Assembly: GCA_021108395.1 (NCBI GenBank) | Contig: JAIOQZ010000006.1 | Span: 1-44,928 of the forward strand | Length of the DNA stretch: 44,928 nt | Direction of reading: 5' to 3' | Source: Candidatus Cloacimonadota bacterium | Lineage (GTDB): Bacteria > Cloacimonadota > Cloacimonadia > Cloacimonadales > JAIOQZ01 | Shown: one piece after another, positions 24,855-33,115 of the stretch | Position numbering within the stretch: position 1 is the stretch's first letter | How the letters are laid out: every line of letters begins with the position of its first letter | Notes under the pieces: generated by a model | The model's database searches: none | The model's input: the letters and a program-made list of their open reading frames with translations, nothing else | What the model was told of the DNA's origin: nothing | Program-made: the position numbers and the translations under genes

Positions 24855-24927
24855 AAATTTGATTTGTAAATACTAACGAATTGAAGGAAATATAGTAATG
24901 TGATGCTTACATGTATATCAGTTGCTA

Positions 24928-24957
24928 TTCCAGAAAAACATATCATTATTTCTGGAA
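24928..24957 (+). promoter_or_regulatory. Inverted repeat before abiEi, likely antitoxin operator
   Basis: TTCCAGAAA and TTTCTGGAA are perfect 9-bp arms separated by 12 nt, ending 22 bp before the AbiEi start codon. Characterised AbiEi antitoxins bind inverted repeats upstream of their own gene and repress it. The repeat could also form an RNA hairpin just ahead of the ribosome binding site. Confidence 0.5.
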
Positions 24958-24978
24958 ATATTCTACAGGAGAATTAAT

Positions 24979-25581
24979 ATGAAGCTATATGAGACAGTGT
25001 TTTCCTTTATCGCCGGTCATGACAGGGGTTGGGCATTTACATCAAGTGATTTAATCAAAAAGTTTACCCGTCAGGAAGCTGATAGCACTCTATCATATCT
25101 GTTGAAAAAAAAGAAAATCAGGCGAATATGCAGAGGTATGTACGACTATCCTAAATACAGTGACTTTCTGGGACAAGAGTTGAGCCCTGACATTGATCAG
25201 GTAGCCAGAGCATTTGCCAGAAAGTTCAATTGGCGGATAGAAATATCGGGAGATAGCGCTTTAAATGTATTGGGATTGTCCACTCAGATAGAAGGAAAAT
25301 ATATATATTTATGCGATGGGGTAGATAGGGTCTATGACATTAATGGGACAACGCTAAGGTTTAAAAAAACTGCCTTGAAAAACATCGGCTTTAAACATAA
25401 TGAAAGTTCATTCATTGTTCAGGCGTTGAAAACTTTGGGAAAAGAACGAATTACTCCGGAAGTAATAAGGAAAATAAGGAAGCAAGTTAAGCCGGATAGA
25501 CGTAAGATAATACTAGCCGATACGCAATCGTCCACAGTATGGATATATGAAACAATCAAGCAGATTTGCAGGGAGGGCTGA
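24979..25581 (+). CDS. AbiEi-like antitoxin/transcriptional regulator (DUF6088 type)
   Basis: The ATG at 24979 follows AGGAGA. The 200-residue protein starts with a winged helix (FTSSDLIKKFTRQEADSTLSYLLKKKKIRRICRGMY reads as two adjoining segments) and continues with an AbiEi-like domain (ARKFNWRIEISGDSALNVLGLS ... YLCDGVDRVYDINGTTLRF). It is the repressor and antitoxin half of a type IV toxin-antitoxin system (family knowledge). It overlaps the toxin gene by 1 nt. The low G+C compared with both flanks indicates recent acquisition. Confidence 0.85.
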   Translation: MKLYETVFSFIAGHDRGWAFTSSDLIKKFTRQEADSTLSYLLKKKKIRRICRGMYDYPKYSDFLGQELSPDIDQVARAFARKFNWRIEISGDSALNVLGLSTQIEGKYIYLCDGVDRVYDINGTTLRFKKTALKNIGFKHNESSFIVQALKTLGKERITPEVIRKIRKQVKPDRRKIILADTQSSTVWIYETIKQICREG

Positions 25582-26564
25582 TGGATAAAATTGCACGGCT
25601 TTCTGAGAAAGATAGGCGCGACCTCTTCCAAGAAACTGCACACATAATGGGTACTACTTTTGAGGTTGTCGAAAAGGATTATTGGGTAGTATGGACTCTG
25701 TGCAAACTTTTTTCACATGAAGAGCTAAGAAAGATATTGATGTTCAAAGGTGGAACTAGCCTCTCAAAAGTGTTTGGGATTATTGATAGATTTTCTGAGG
25801 ACATTGATTTGATAATAGACTGGGAACTATTAACTTCCGAGAATCCACATGAGGAACGCTCAAAAACTCAACAAGCCAAGTTCAATACAGGTATAGTAGG
25901 GCAGAGCGAGAAATATATTGAAGAAAAGCTCCTGCCAATTGTCTCGGACATTCTCCAGCCGCAATGTGAATGCAGTATTGGAGATAACAAGTCTACGATA
26001 AACATCAATTATCCGAGGGTTCATGTAAGTGAGTCATTATTACCTCATATTCTTCTTGAAATTGGCCCTTTAGCATCATGGGTTCCTTCCGCTGATTTTA
26101 CAATAACCCCTTTTGTGGCAAAAGAATTTCCAGATAAATTTGATAAACATAGTTGTGACGTAAAAGCAATCATTGCTGAAAGAACTTTCTGGGAAAAAGC
26201 GACGATTTTACACCAGGAAGCAAATAGGCCAGAAGGCAAAGTAATGCCATTGCGGTATTCAAGGCACTATTATGATTTGGCGATGATGGCCAAATCAGTT
26301 GTAAAAGGTAGCGCTCTATCCAAGTATCTATATCTTCTCGATGATGTTGTGGAATTCAAGCGAAAATTCTATCATAGCAGTTGGACAAAGTATGAAGATG
26401 CAAAGATTGGGACATTGAAGCTTATTCCTCAGAAATATCGGCACAAAGAATTAATTGTGGATTATAAATCTATGCAAAATATGATTTTCGGTAAGCCAAT
26501 CGAGTTGAAAGAGATTCTCGAAATACTGCATAACTTAGAGAATGAAATCAATGCAATTAATTGA
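25581..26564 (+). CDS. AbiEii/AbiGii-family nucleotidyltransferase toxin
   Basis: The start ATG overlaps the antitoxin stop (TGATG) and follows GGGAGG. The 327-residue protein has the DNA-polymerase-beta-type nucleotidyltransferase motif FKGGTSLSK (55-63) and SEDIDLII (72-79, Asp74 and Asp76). The family also carries a later conserved segment, here AERTFWEKATILHQEANRP. AbiEii-type toxins transfer nucleotides, in studied cases to tRNA, and stop growth during phage infection. All key residues are present. Confidence 0.9.
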   Translation: MDKIARLSEKDRRDLFQETAHIMGTTFEVVEKDYWVVWTLCKLFSHEELRKILMFKGGTSLSKVFGIIDRFSEDIDLIIDWELLTSENPHEERSKTQQAKFNTGIVGQSEKYIEEKLLPIVSDILQPQCECSIGDNKSTININYPRVHVSESLLPHILLEIGPLASWVPSADFTITPFVAKEFPDKFDKHSCDVKAIIAERTFWEKATILHQEANRPEGKVMPLRYSRHYYDLAMMAKSVVKGSALSKYLYLLDDVVEFKRKFYHSSWTKYEDAKIGTLKLIPQKYRHKELIVDYKSMQNMIFGKPIELKEILEILHNLENEINAIN

Positions 26565-26668
26565 CAAAAGATAAAACACAAGGGATGAATCATTCCCATG
26601 TTAGTATTTATCCAGCCCCAATCCTCCATTTCACTCATCCTGATCATCCCCAGCGCCAATGTCAACAC

Positions 26669-26723
26669 AAAAAAGAACCGCTCCCCTGCGGCCCATAAAC
26701 GAAGGGCCGCATTGCTGCGGCCC
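26669..26723 (-). terminator. Double-hairpin terminator after the RRM gene
   Basis: Read on the minus strand, a perfect 8-bp stem (26704-26723, loop 4 nt) is followed by a second hairpin CCGC/GCGG (26678-26691) and then TTCTTTTTT. The sequence TGCGGCCCATAA occurs twice (26687-26698, 26716-26727), so the 26704-26711 arm can pair with either copy and the structures exclude each other. Confidence 0.7.
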
Positions 26724-26743
26724 ATAATCGCCTGTATCGCTGA

Positions 26744-27055
26744 TTACCGGTTCCAGCCGCCGCCGCCGCCGCCGCCACTGTCACGGTTGCCAAAGCCACG
26801 GTTGTCGCGCTGCGGGCGCGGGCGTGCTTCATTGACTGTGAGTGTGCGGTCGTCCACCTCGGAGCCGTTGAGGGCTTCGATTGCGGCCAGGCCTTCTTCG
26901 CGGTTGGGCATTTCGACGAAGCCGAAGCCTCTGGAACGACCAGTGTCGCGGTCGGTAATGATGCGTGCGGAAGTAACTTCGCCATGGCCTTCAAAGGAAG
27001 TCCGCAGCGTCTCGTCCGTCATCTGGTAGGCGAGGTTGCCAACATAGATGTTCAT
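26744..27055 (-). CDS. RNA-binding protein with one RRM and a glycine-rich tail
   Basis: The 103-residue protein has RNP2 IYVGNL (3-8) and RNP1 RGFGFVEM (42-49), with the normal RRM spacing. A tail of about 20 residues is rich in Gly, Arg, Asn and Asp and ends in a glycine run. It resembles the small RRM proteins of cyanobacteria and many FCB bacteria, which are often cold-inducible RNA chaperones. The gene stands alone; the 154-bp stretch towards the tmRNA gene holds its leader but no motif I can define. Confidence 0.93.
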   Translation of the reverse strand: MNIYVGNLAYQMTDETLRTSFEGHGEVTSARIITDRDTGRSRGFGFVEMPNREEGLAAIEALNGSEVDDRTLTVNEARPRPQRDNRGFGNRDSGGGGGGGWNR

Positions 27056-27208
27056 TCTCTAATCTCTCACTTTCGCCATATCGAGTAGATCAAGAGTTTT
27101 CTCATGGCGATAGCAGACAAACTCCGATAGCACTTTTTGAAAAAGGTGTGCCGCCTTCATCTTCGACTATTCTACCCGTGCCCCTGTAGGGGTCGGGAAG
27201 ATTGTTGT

Positions 27209-27556
<348 letters not shown>

Positions 27557-27580
27557 TCTTATGTACGTTTCAACAGCGAC

Positions 27581-27609
27581 ATTACCCACTACCCATTTGT
27601 AGTTGTCAA
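27581..27609 (-). promoter_or_regulatory. Promoter of the tmRNA gene
   Basis: On the minus strand TTGACA is followed after 17 nt by GGTAAT. Transcription would begin about 18 nt before the mature 5' end, which RNase P would then trim. Confidence 0.5.
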
Positions 27610-27678
27610 TACTTTTTTTGTTCTTGCCCGAAAATCCAGCGCTCGCAACCGCCACAAACGGCTGTGCAGCAATTTATA

Positions 27679-27706
27679 TTGACAGGCACAGAGCAGGGCA
27701 TAATGT
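27679..27706 (+). promoter_or_regulatory. Promoter of the DUF2156 gene
   Basis: TTGACA (27679-27684), a 16-nt spacer and TAATGT (27701-27706) lie about 20 bp ahead of the TTG start and its GGAGG. It is divergent to the tmRNA promoter. Confidence 0.5.
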
Positions 27707-27733
27707 GCTTTCACTACACAAGCGGAGGCAAGG

Positions 27734-28618
27734 TTGCATCACTGGAAGCCACTGGAAATCAACGACAAGGACATCATCAACGCCTTTCTGCACCATAAAC
27801 GCTATGAAACATCGGAGTTGAGCTTCACCAACCTGCTGCTGTGGCAGTTCGGACACAAGATCCAATGGCGCCTCGCCCATGACATGCTACTGTTGCGGAT
27901 GGTCGATGAACACGGTGCACCGGGCTACTACATGCCGGTTGGCGATGGCGACCTGGCTGGCGCCGTGGCGCTGCTGACCGAAGAATCGAGCCAGGGCAAC
28001 TTCCGACTCTGCGCGCTTTCACAGCGCATGTGCGACGAGCTGGAAGCTGCCATGCCGGGCAAGCTCGCCTTCGAGCACTCACCCGGCTACGACGACTACA
28101 TCTACTCTCTCGAAGAACTACGCGACCTGCCTGGCAGCAGGTTTCGCAAGAAACGCAACTTCGTCGCCGGTTTCGAGCGCGAGAATACCAGTCGCTTGCA
28201 GCTTCTCACCGCCGAGAGCGTCCCCCGTGTCGTCATGTCCCATCTCGAATGGTGCGAGGATCGCGGTTGCGAACACTACCCGCAACTCTATAAGGAAAAG
28301 ATAGGCGTACTCAAGATACTCGAGCGCTTCGAGCAGATGGACTACCGCGGCGCATACATCGAGGTGGGTGAAAAGGTCGAGGCGTTCACCTTCGGCGAGA
28401 TGTTGTCCGACGATACGGTTGTCATTCACATCGAAAAGGCCAATAATGCCATCCGCGGCGCATATCAGGCCATCAATGCATGGTTTCTGAACCAATGGCC
28501 GGATGCGAAGTGGGTGAACCGCGAATGCGATCTGGGCCTGGATGGATTACGCAAGGCGAAGGAGTCTTACAATCCGGTTCGCAAGCTTGTCAAGCACGAG
28601 GCCCGTCTGCGCCGGTAG
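27734..28618 (+). CDS. DUF2156 family protein (GNAT-like acyltransferase fold)
   Basis: The start is TTG at 27734 with GGAGG 5 nt upstream. The 294-residue protein matches DUF2156, the domain related to the C-terminal aminoacyl-transferase part of MprF: ETSELSFTNLLLWQ, SRFRKKRNFVAGFERE and a GNAT-like core (AYIEVGEKVEAFTFGEML, HIEKANNAIRGAYQAINAWFL, WVNRECDLGLDGLRKAKESYNPVR). There is no membrane part, so it is cytoplasmic. MprF relatives transfer aminoacyl groups from tRNA to lipids; for DUF2156 alone the substrate is not known. It is not in an operon. Confidence 0.85.
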   Translation: MHHWKPLEINDKDIINAFLHHKRYETSELSFTNLLLWQFGHKIQWRLAHDMLLLRMVDEHGAPGYYMPVGDGDLAGAVALLTEESSQGNFRLCALSQRMCDELEAAMPGKLAFEHSPGYDDYIYSLEELRDLPGSRFRKKRNFVAGFERENTSRLQLLTAESVPRVVMSHLEWCEDRGCEHYPQLYKEKIGVLKILERFEQMDYRGAYIEVGEKVEAFTFGEMLSDDTVVIHIEKANNAIRGAYQAINAWFLNQWPDAKWVNRECDLGLDGLRKAKESYNPVRKLVKHEARLRR

Positions 28619-28783
28619 ATTGCATTCTCAGAATTGAAAAGGCATTCTCAATAACGTTAATGCCTGGCGTTGCTCTCCTTTCAATAACTTCCGCTCGGTG
28701 CTACATTTACGTTCATGCCACTGAGTGGCATTCATCTTGCCTTCACACCTCTTGATTAACCTGGGTTAATGGGAGGTGCAGCG

Positions 28784-29743
28784 ATGATGGATCAGGATTT
28801 GTCAACACGACCGACGACGAGGAACAACAAATATGTGCGGACTCAGCACCTGAACCGGATGCTGGTCGCTCAACGCCACATCAACAGGCTCATTGCCCGC
28901 GAACGCCACTCGGGAAAAATCCTGGAAAAGATATCCAGAATGCTGGCCGTAGCACGTCGGCTGGGGGGAGTGTGGATTGCCGAACTGGACGAAGGCGGCC
29001 AAGTGAAGCACATTGCGACATATTTTTCTGGCAGCCTGTCGAACGAATTGCACATCCAGTCAGATGACAACGACTTGCCCGACTGTGCTCTGCACGCCCT
29101 CACGCGCCATGATCCCTACACACTCGCTCCTGGTTGCGCCAACTGCGCTTCATGCCGTTGGCGGCGGCAGTATCCCCAATCCACCGTCATGCAGGTGCGA
29201 ATTGAGCATGGTCGCCGCGTGTTTGGGGTTATGTGCATAGTTTTCGGAGATCAGGAGGTTGACGAAGACGAAGAGCGGTCTCTTCTGGCGGAGTTGGGTG
29301 AGAGTCTCGGTTATGCCTTGCACAACATCGAGCTGGAGCTTCAACGTCGGCAGATCGATTCAAGTCGCTGGCAGTCAGAGCAGCGGTTTCGGGGGTTGTT
29401 TGAAGAATCGCCCGACATCAACCTGATTCTCGACGCTGACACCGGTCGCATCCTTGATGTCAACCGCGCCATAGAAGCTCGGCTCGGATATGATAAGCGC
29501 CAGGTTCTTGGGTTTCCGTTGCAGCGGATTTTCCCACCGGTGGGTGTACAAGCGGCTTGCGAGCTTCTCGAACAAACGCGAACAGTCAGCGCTGTGTCTG
29601 CTCTGCACGATATTCGCTGTTGTGATGGTTCGCTGTGCCCAATGGAGCTGTCTGCGTGCCTGCTGCCCTGGGGCGACGACATGGCCATTCACCTTGTGAT
29701 TCGTGATGTGAGCGAATCGCCGCAACGGTGCCTGCTTACTTAA
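28784..29743 (+). CDS. GAF-PAS sensor protein without output domain
   Basis: The ATG at 28784 follows GGGAGG with 7-nt spacing; a second ATG lies at 28787. The 319-residue protein has a GAF-like domain (about 40-190, with a cysteine cluster CANCASC that could bind metal) and a PAS domain (about 200-310: RGLFEESPDINLILDADTG, ILDVNRAIEARLGYD, GSLCPMELSACLLPW, IHLVIRDVSES). It stops 8 residues after the PAS domain; no kinase, cyclase or HTH follows. It may act through another protein, or the C-terminus may have been lost. No partner gene is adjacent. Confidence 0.8.
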   Translation: MMDQDLSTRPTTRNNKYVRTQHLNRMLVAQRHINRLIARERHSGKILEKISRMLAVARRLGGVWIAELDEGGQVKHIATYFSGSLSNELHIQSDDNDLPDCALHALTRHDPYTLAPGCANCASCRWRRQYPQSTVMQVRIEHGRRVFGVMCIVFGDQEVDEDEERSLLAELGESLGYALHNIELELQRRQIDSSRWQSEQRFRGLFEESPDINLILDADTGRILDVNRAIEARLGYDKRQVLGFPLQRIFPPVGVQAACELLEQTRTVSAVSALHDIRCCDGSLCPMELSACLLPWGDDMAIHLVIRDVSESPQRCLLT

Positions 29744-29763
29744 CGAGGTGCAGGTCTGGACAG

Positions 29764-30573
29764 TCAGTTCCTTGCGTCGAGCAAGACCAGGATTTCACTA
29801 TCGGTGAGCACACGGTCATAGATGCGGATATCGTCGAGTTTACCCTCGAAATAAGGCCTGTCCGCAGTTCTATAATCGGTTCCGAACCTATCTAAGGCCT
29901 CGGAGAACCTGACAGTTGTCAATGATTGATTACCTTCTATAAATGTGCTTTGTTCATCACCACTGAAGTAAATTCGCATGTTGTCGGGGGATTCAAAAAT
30001 AAAACTCAGCATTACCCACTCGTTTGCAGGTAACGGAGCGTCTGTATAAACACTTCTTGTCGCATAATCACCATGTCCAGATGTAGCGGCAAAATATGCC
30101 CGGACATTGCCATCATACCTTTGCATGACGCGAAAGCCATAATATGATAGTGCGTAACTATCATTGTAATCACTGGTGTAAAATGTCTGGTAACTTCCCG
30201 GGGCATTGCCAGGGGTGTTTACCCAGAGATTGATAGACAGCGGAAATCCATCGATTGGCAGTTTGAGTATTGGCTCGATGTAGTCGTCAATGCCATCAAA
30301 CTCCATTGCCGAGCCAGGATTCCCGAATCTGTCAGCGGTTAAATCTACGCCAAACATGTTCCCATGATGCCCGTTCCCGCTTTCATCATCTGCGTTGCCG
30401 TTGTAGGGATAATAGGCAATATAATCGGTTGGGCCTTGGCTGGAGAATGTTATGCTGAGCACTTCGCTGAGGTCATACTCGTCGGTGCCGGTTGTTGTCT
30501 GGATGACCATCGTGGCGGCAATGGCGAGGGCGGCTATGGCCGCGAACAAGATGAGCAGGCTGTATTTCTTCAT
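29764..30573 (-). CDS. Exported LamG-domain protein
   Basis: GGGAGA precedes the ATG. The 269-residue protein has an N-terminal export helix (MKKYSLLILFAAIAALAIAA), a short motif TGTDEYDLSEVLSITFS seen at the start of many exoproteins of this bacterial group, and a LamG/concanavalin-type jelly roll (YYPYNGNADDESGNGHHG, FDGIDDYIEP, LSINLWVNTPGN, WVMLSFIF, DDIRIYDRVLTDSEI). Such domains usually bind carbohydrates or proteins. There is no sorting domain. It follows the minimal sorting-domain gene by 18 bp and is a close paralogue of the 31221-31982 protein. Confidence 0.85.
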   Translation of the reverse strand: MKKYSLLILFAAIAALAIAATMVIQTTTGTDEYDLSEVLSITFSSQGPTDYIAYYPYNGNADDESGNGHHGNMFGVDLTADRFGNPGSAMEFDGIDDYIEPILKLPIDGFPLSINLWVNTPGNAPGSYQTFYTSDYNDSYALSYYGFRVMQRYDGNVRAYFAATSGHGDYATRSVYTDAPLPANEWVMLSFIFESPDNMRIYFSGDEQSTFIEGNQSLTTVRFSEALDRFGTDYRTADRPYFEGKLDDIRIYDRVLTDSEILVLLDARN

Positions 30574-30591
30574 TCTTAATCTCCCTTGCAG

Positions 30592-31044
30592 TTACTTAAT
30601 CATCATTATCTTGCGGACGACTTGTTCACCGTCACAGGTGACAGAGAGCAGGTAAACACCGGATGCAACAGGATTCCCTGCTTGATTGCGGCCTTGCCAC
30701 AGCACTGTGTGTGTGCCGGAAGCAAGATTGCGGTCGAGCACATTGGCCACGCGCTGGCCCTTGAGGTTGTAAATACTCACGCGAGCGTGGCCCTGCTTTG
30801 TCAGCTCGAAGCTGATGGTGGTTTCCGGATTGAAGGGATTGGGGTAGTTCGACAGCGAGTTGATAATTTCAATGCCGGGGATATGTTCCCAATCATCCAC
30901 TGAGGTGACATCGAAAGTGATTTCAATAATGCTCCCTGTGTCATACGCAATCGTCTCGCCGTTTGCCAGATGCAGCAGAAGAGTTTCTGCTACGAGGCAG
31001 AATGGCATTAGCAGAAGCAACAACAACAGCAGTTTGTTTTTCAC
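30592..31044 (-). CDS. Small exported protein consisting mainly of a sorting domain
   Basis: The start is GTG at 31044, preceded by GGAGG; an upstream GTG at 31056 overlaps that site. The 150-residue product has a signal peptide (MKNKLLLLLLLLMPFCLVAE), the motif NGETIAYDTGSIIEITFD, a short linker and a full C-terminal sorting domain (NYPNPFNPETTISFEL, IYNLKGQRVANVL, KIMMIK). There is almost no cargo. Either the protein works by its sorting domain alone, or a cargo segment has been lost or moved to the next gene, a LamG protein without a sorting domain. Confidence 0.8.
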   Translation of the reverse strand: MKNKLLLLLLLLMPFCLVAETLLLHLANGETIAYDTGSIIEITFDVTSVDDWEHIPGIEIINSLSNYPNPFNPETTISFELTKQGHARVSIYNLKGQRVANVLDRNLASGTHTVLWQGRNQAGNPVASGVYLLSVTCDGEQVVRKIMMIK

Positions 31045-31166
31045 AGGCGCCTCCACTTGAAGTTCTACAATTGAATATACAATTTCTGTTCCTTGTTGTC
31101 AATTATTTTCCCAATTTACGACACAAGAGCGCTGGCGCGGCTCGATATGCCGCTGGGCTGACATTG

Positions 31167-31196
31167 AAAACGGGTGAGCACTACCGCGCTCACCCG
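31167..31196 (-). terminator. Terminator of the LamG lipoprotein gene
   Basis: A 9-bp perfect stem CGGGTGAGC/GCTCACCCG with an 8-nt loop is followed on the minus strand by TTTT, 24 bp after the stop codon of the lipoprotein gene. Confidence 0.7.
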
Positions 31197-31220
31197 CGAA
31201 ACCTCAAATGGACTAGGCAA

Positions 31221-31982
31221 TTAGTCGCCTTCGTTGAAGAACTCCTGTATCTCGGTATCGGTAAGGCCGCGGTCGTAGATGCGAATATCGTCGAGTTTGC
31301 CCTCGAAATAAGGCCTGCTCTCTTGTCTGTAATCTGTTCCGAATCTATCTAATGCATCGGAGAACCTGACAGTTGTCAATTCTGGATTACCCTCAGCATA
31401 GGTGCTTTTCTCATCACCATTGAAGTAGATTCGCATATTGTCTGGGGATTCAAAAACAATACTCAGCATAATCCACTCATTTGCAGGTAATGAAATGTTT
31501 GTACATACGCTTCTTGTTGCTTCATCGCCTGCACCAGGCGTAGCAGCGAAATAGACGCGAACGTTGCTGTCAAATCTTTGCATGATACGAAAGCCGTGAT
31601 ATGATTGAACGTAACTATCATTATAGTCGCTGGTGTATATTGTCTGGTAACTCTCCGGAGCATTGCCAGGGGTGTTTATCCAAAGATTGACAGACAGCGG
31701 AAATCCAACGATTGGGAGTTTGTGTATTGGCTCTATGTAATCGTTGATGCCGTCAAAATCGTAGGCGGTTTCCGGGTTCCCGAATCTGTCAGTTGTTAAA
31801 GCTGCTCCAAACACAGTTCCATGATGCCCGTTTCCACTTGCATCATTTGCGTTGCCATTAAATGGGTAATGTGCGATTAGATTAACTTGTTCATTACCAT
31901 TAGGCTCTGTGCTTTTATCATCACAACCAATGAGCCAGGCAAGTGCGATAAGCGCTAATATTCCAATTCTCAAGCAGTTCAT
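31221..31982 (-). CDS. LamG-domain lipoprotein
   Basis: GGAGG precedes the ATG. The 253-residue protein has a lipobox LAWLIGC with Cys20 as the lipid attachment site, followed by Asp-Asp. A LamG jelly roll follows (HYPFNGNANDASGNGHHG, FDGINDYIEP, LSVNLWINTPGN, WIMLSIVF, DDIRIYDRGLTDTEI). It is clearly the sister of the 29764-30573 protein: most LamG residues agree, while the N-termini differ completely. So one copy is membrane-anchored and the other soluble or membrane-spanning. It has its own terminator and is monocistronic. Confidence 0.87.
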   Translation of the reverse strand: MNCLRIGILALIALAWLIGCDDKSTEPNGNEQVNLIAHYPFNGNANDASGNGHHGTVFGAALTTDRFGNPETAYDFDGINDYIEPIHKLPIVGFPLSVNLWINTPGNAPESYQTIYTSDYNDSYVQSYHGFRIMQRFDSNVRVYFAATPGAGDEATRSVCTNISLPANEWIMLSIVFESPDNMRIYFNGDEKSTYAEGNPELTTVRFSDALDRFGTDYRQESRPYFEGKLDDIRIYDRGLTDTEIQEFFNEGD

Positions 31983-32298
31983 TCATCCTCCAAAGGCTTT
32001 GCGACACCATCTACCACAAACTGTCAGTTTCTCCAGAAAACTCCCATTGATCAATAACTCTGAAATATGGGTATTGCCATGTCAATTATGTCAACAAATT
32101 TCCTCACTGGCGGCGAATGGCAGCCATAGTATGAAGTATTGTCGCCCCTGACTGGTTACAAATTTCTTGACTCTAACATTTGCGTTAGAACAATGTGGAG
32201 TAGATTCAATGACACCAAAGCCTGTATAATGAAGTGGAACAATGCACAGAACTTAATCGGGATATCAACTATAGATTTCAGCAACAGGGGTGACTATT
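31983..32298. other. Divergent intergenic region
   Basis: The 316 bp between the lipoprotein gene (minus) and the FkbM gene (plus) contain their promoters but no gene I can support. A frame starting at 32139 overlaps the FkbM start and has no recognisable content. Confidence 0.4.
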
Positions 32299-33012
32299 GT
32301 GTTAAAACGATTTCTTATTGGCCTTTTCAATAAGCTGGGTTATGAAGTACATAGAAAAGAGTCGATAGTCTCTCAAATAGGTTTCAATCCGGCCTATTTA
32401 TCTCAAATCTGCCAACCGAAAACAGTTATCGATGTTGGTGTGGGACACGGTACATTCAGCTTGTACAAAGCTTTTCCCAATGCCCACTTCGTTTTGATAG
32501 AACCTCTGAAAGACTACAAGCGCTCAATTGAGAAAATTGCGCAGAAATATGACTGCGAGATTCATTACAAAGCAGTTGGGGATGAAGAATGCGATCTGGA
32601 AATTAATGTCGATACAAATAACTTGCAGAGAAGTTCCTTCATGGACAGAACCACACTCACGACAACTGGAAACCGTATCGAGAAGAGAACAGTCGAAGTC
32701 ACAACGCTTGATACGATATATTCACAAAGCGCTTCAGTAGAAGGGCCGATACTTCTCAAAATAGACACCGAAGGCCATGAGATGTCCGCCTTGAAAGGCG
32801 CCAGGGCATTATTGCAGGTGGTGGATATTGCAATTGTGGAAGTTTCGATTGCCAGAAGATTCAAGAATAGCTATAAATTTGAAGATGTTGTAGTTTTTAT
32901 GGACGAGATTGGTTTCAGCGTATTTTCCTTTCTGACAATGGTTCATCCGAAGGGTGAAATTCAACCTCGCTTTGCGGATGTTGTATTCAAGCGTCGCAGT
33001 AAAGAAATCTGA
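32299..33012 (+). CDS. FkbM-family SAM-dependent methyltransferase
   Basis: Two in-frame GTGs are possible, 32290 and 32299. I prefer 32299, since AGGGG then lies 8 nt upstream and the protein starts MLKRFLIGLF, as is common in the family. The product (237 residues) has the SAM motif VIDVGVGHGTFSL (43-55), an acidic Glu68 at the end of beta-2 and the FkbM signature LLKIDTEGHEMSALKGA. FkbM enzymes O-methylate sugars or polyketides; in this setting an exported polysaccharide is likely. It has no operon partner. Confidence 0.9.
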   Translation: MLKRFLIGLFNKLGYEVHRKESIVSQIGFNPAYLSQICQPKTVIDVGVGHGTFSLYKAFPNAHFVLIEPLKDYKRSIEKIAQKYDCEIHYKAVGDEECDLEINVDTNNLQRSSFMDRTTLTTTGNRIEKRTVEVTTLDTIYSQSASVEGPILLKIDTEGHEMSALKGARALLQVVDIAIVEVSIARRFKNSYKFEDVVVFMDEIGFSVFSFLTMVHPKGEIQPRFADVVFKRRSKEI

Positions 33013-33115
33013 AAAAACTGATCGGGCAGTGCTATTATTGCAATCCAAAGTCTTGAATCGGGTACATACAGAAACTACCACCACCTGATTCACGTTCGCA
33101 AGAAGGAGAAGCTTC

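Noticed and set aside
32139-32333. Small gene ahead of the FkbM methyltransferase
   Set aside because: No ribosome binding site, overlaps the methyltransferase start in another frame and shows no recognisable features.
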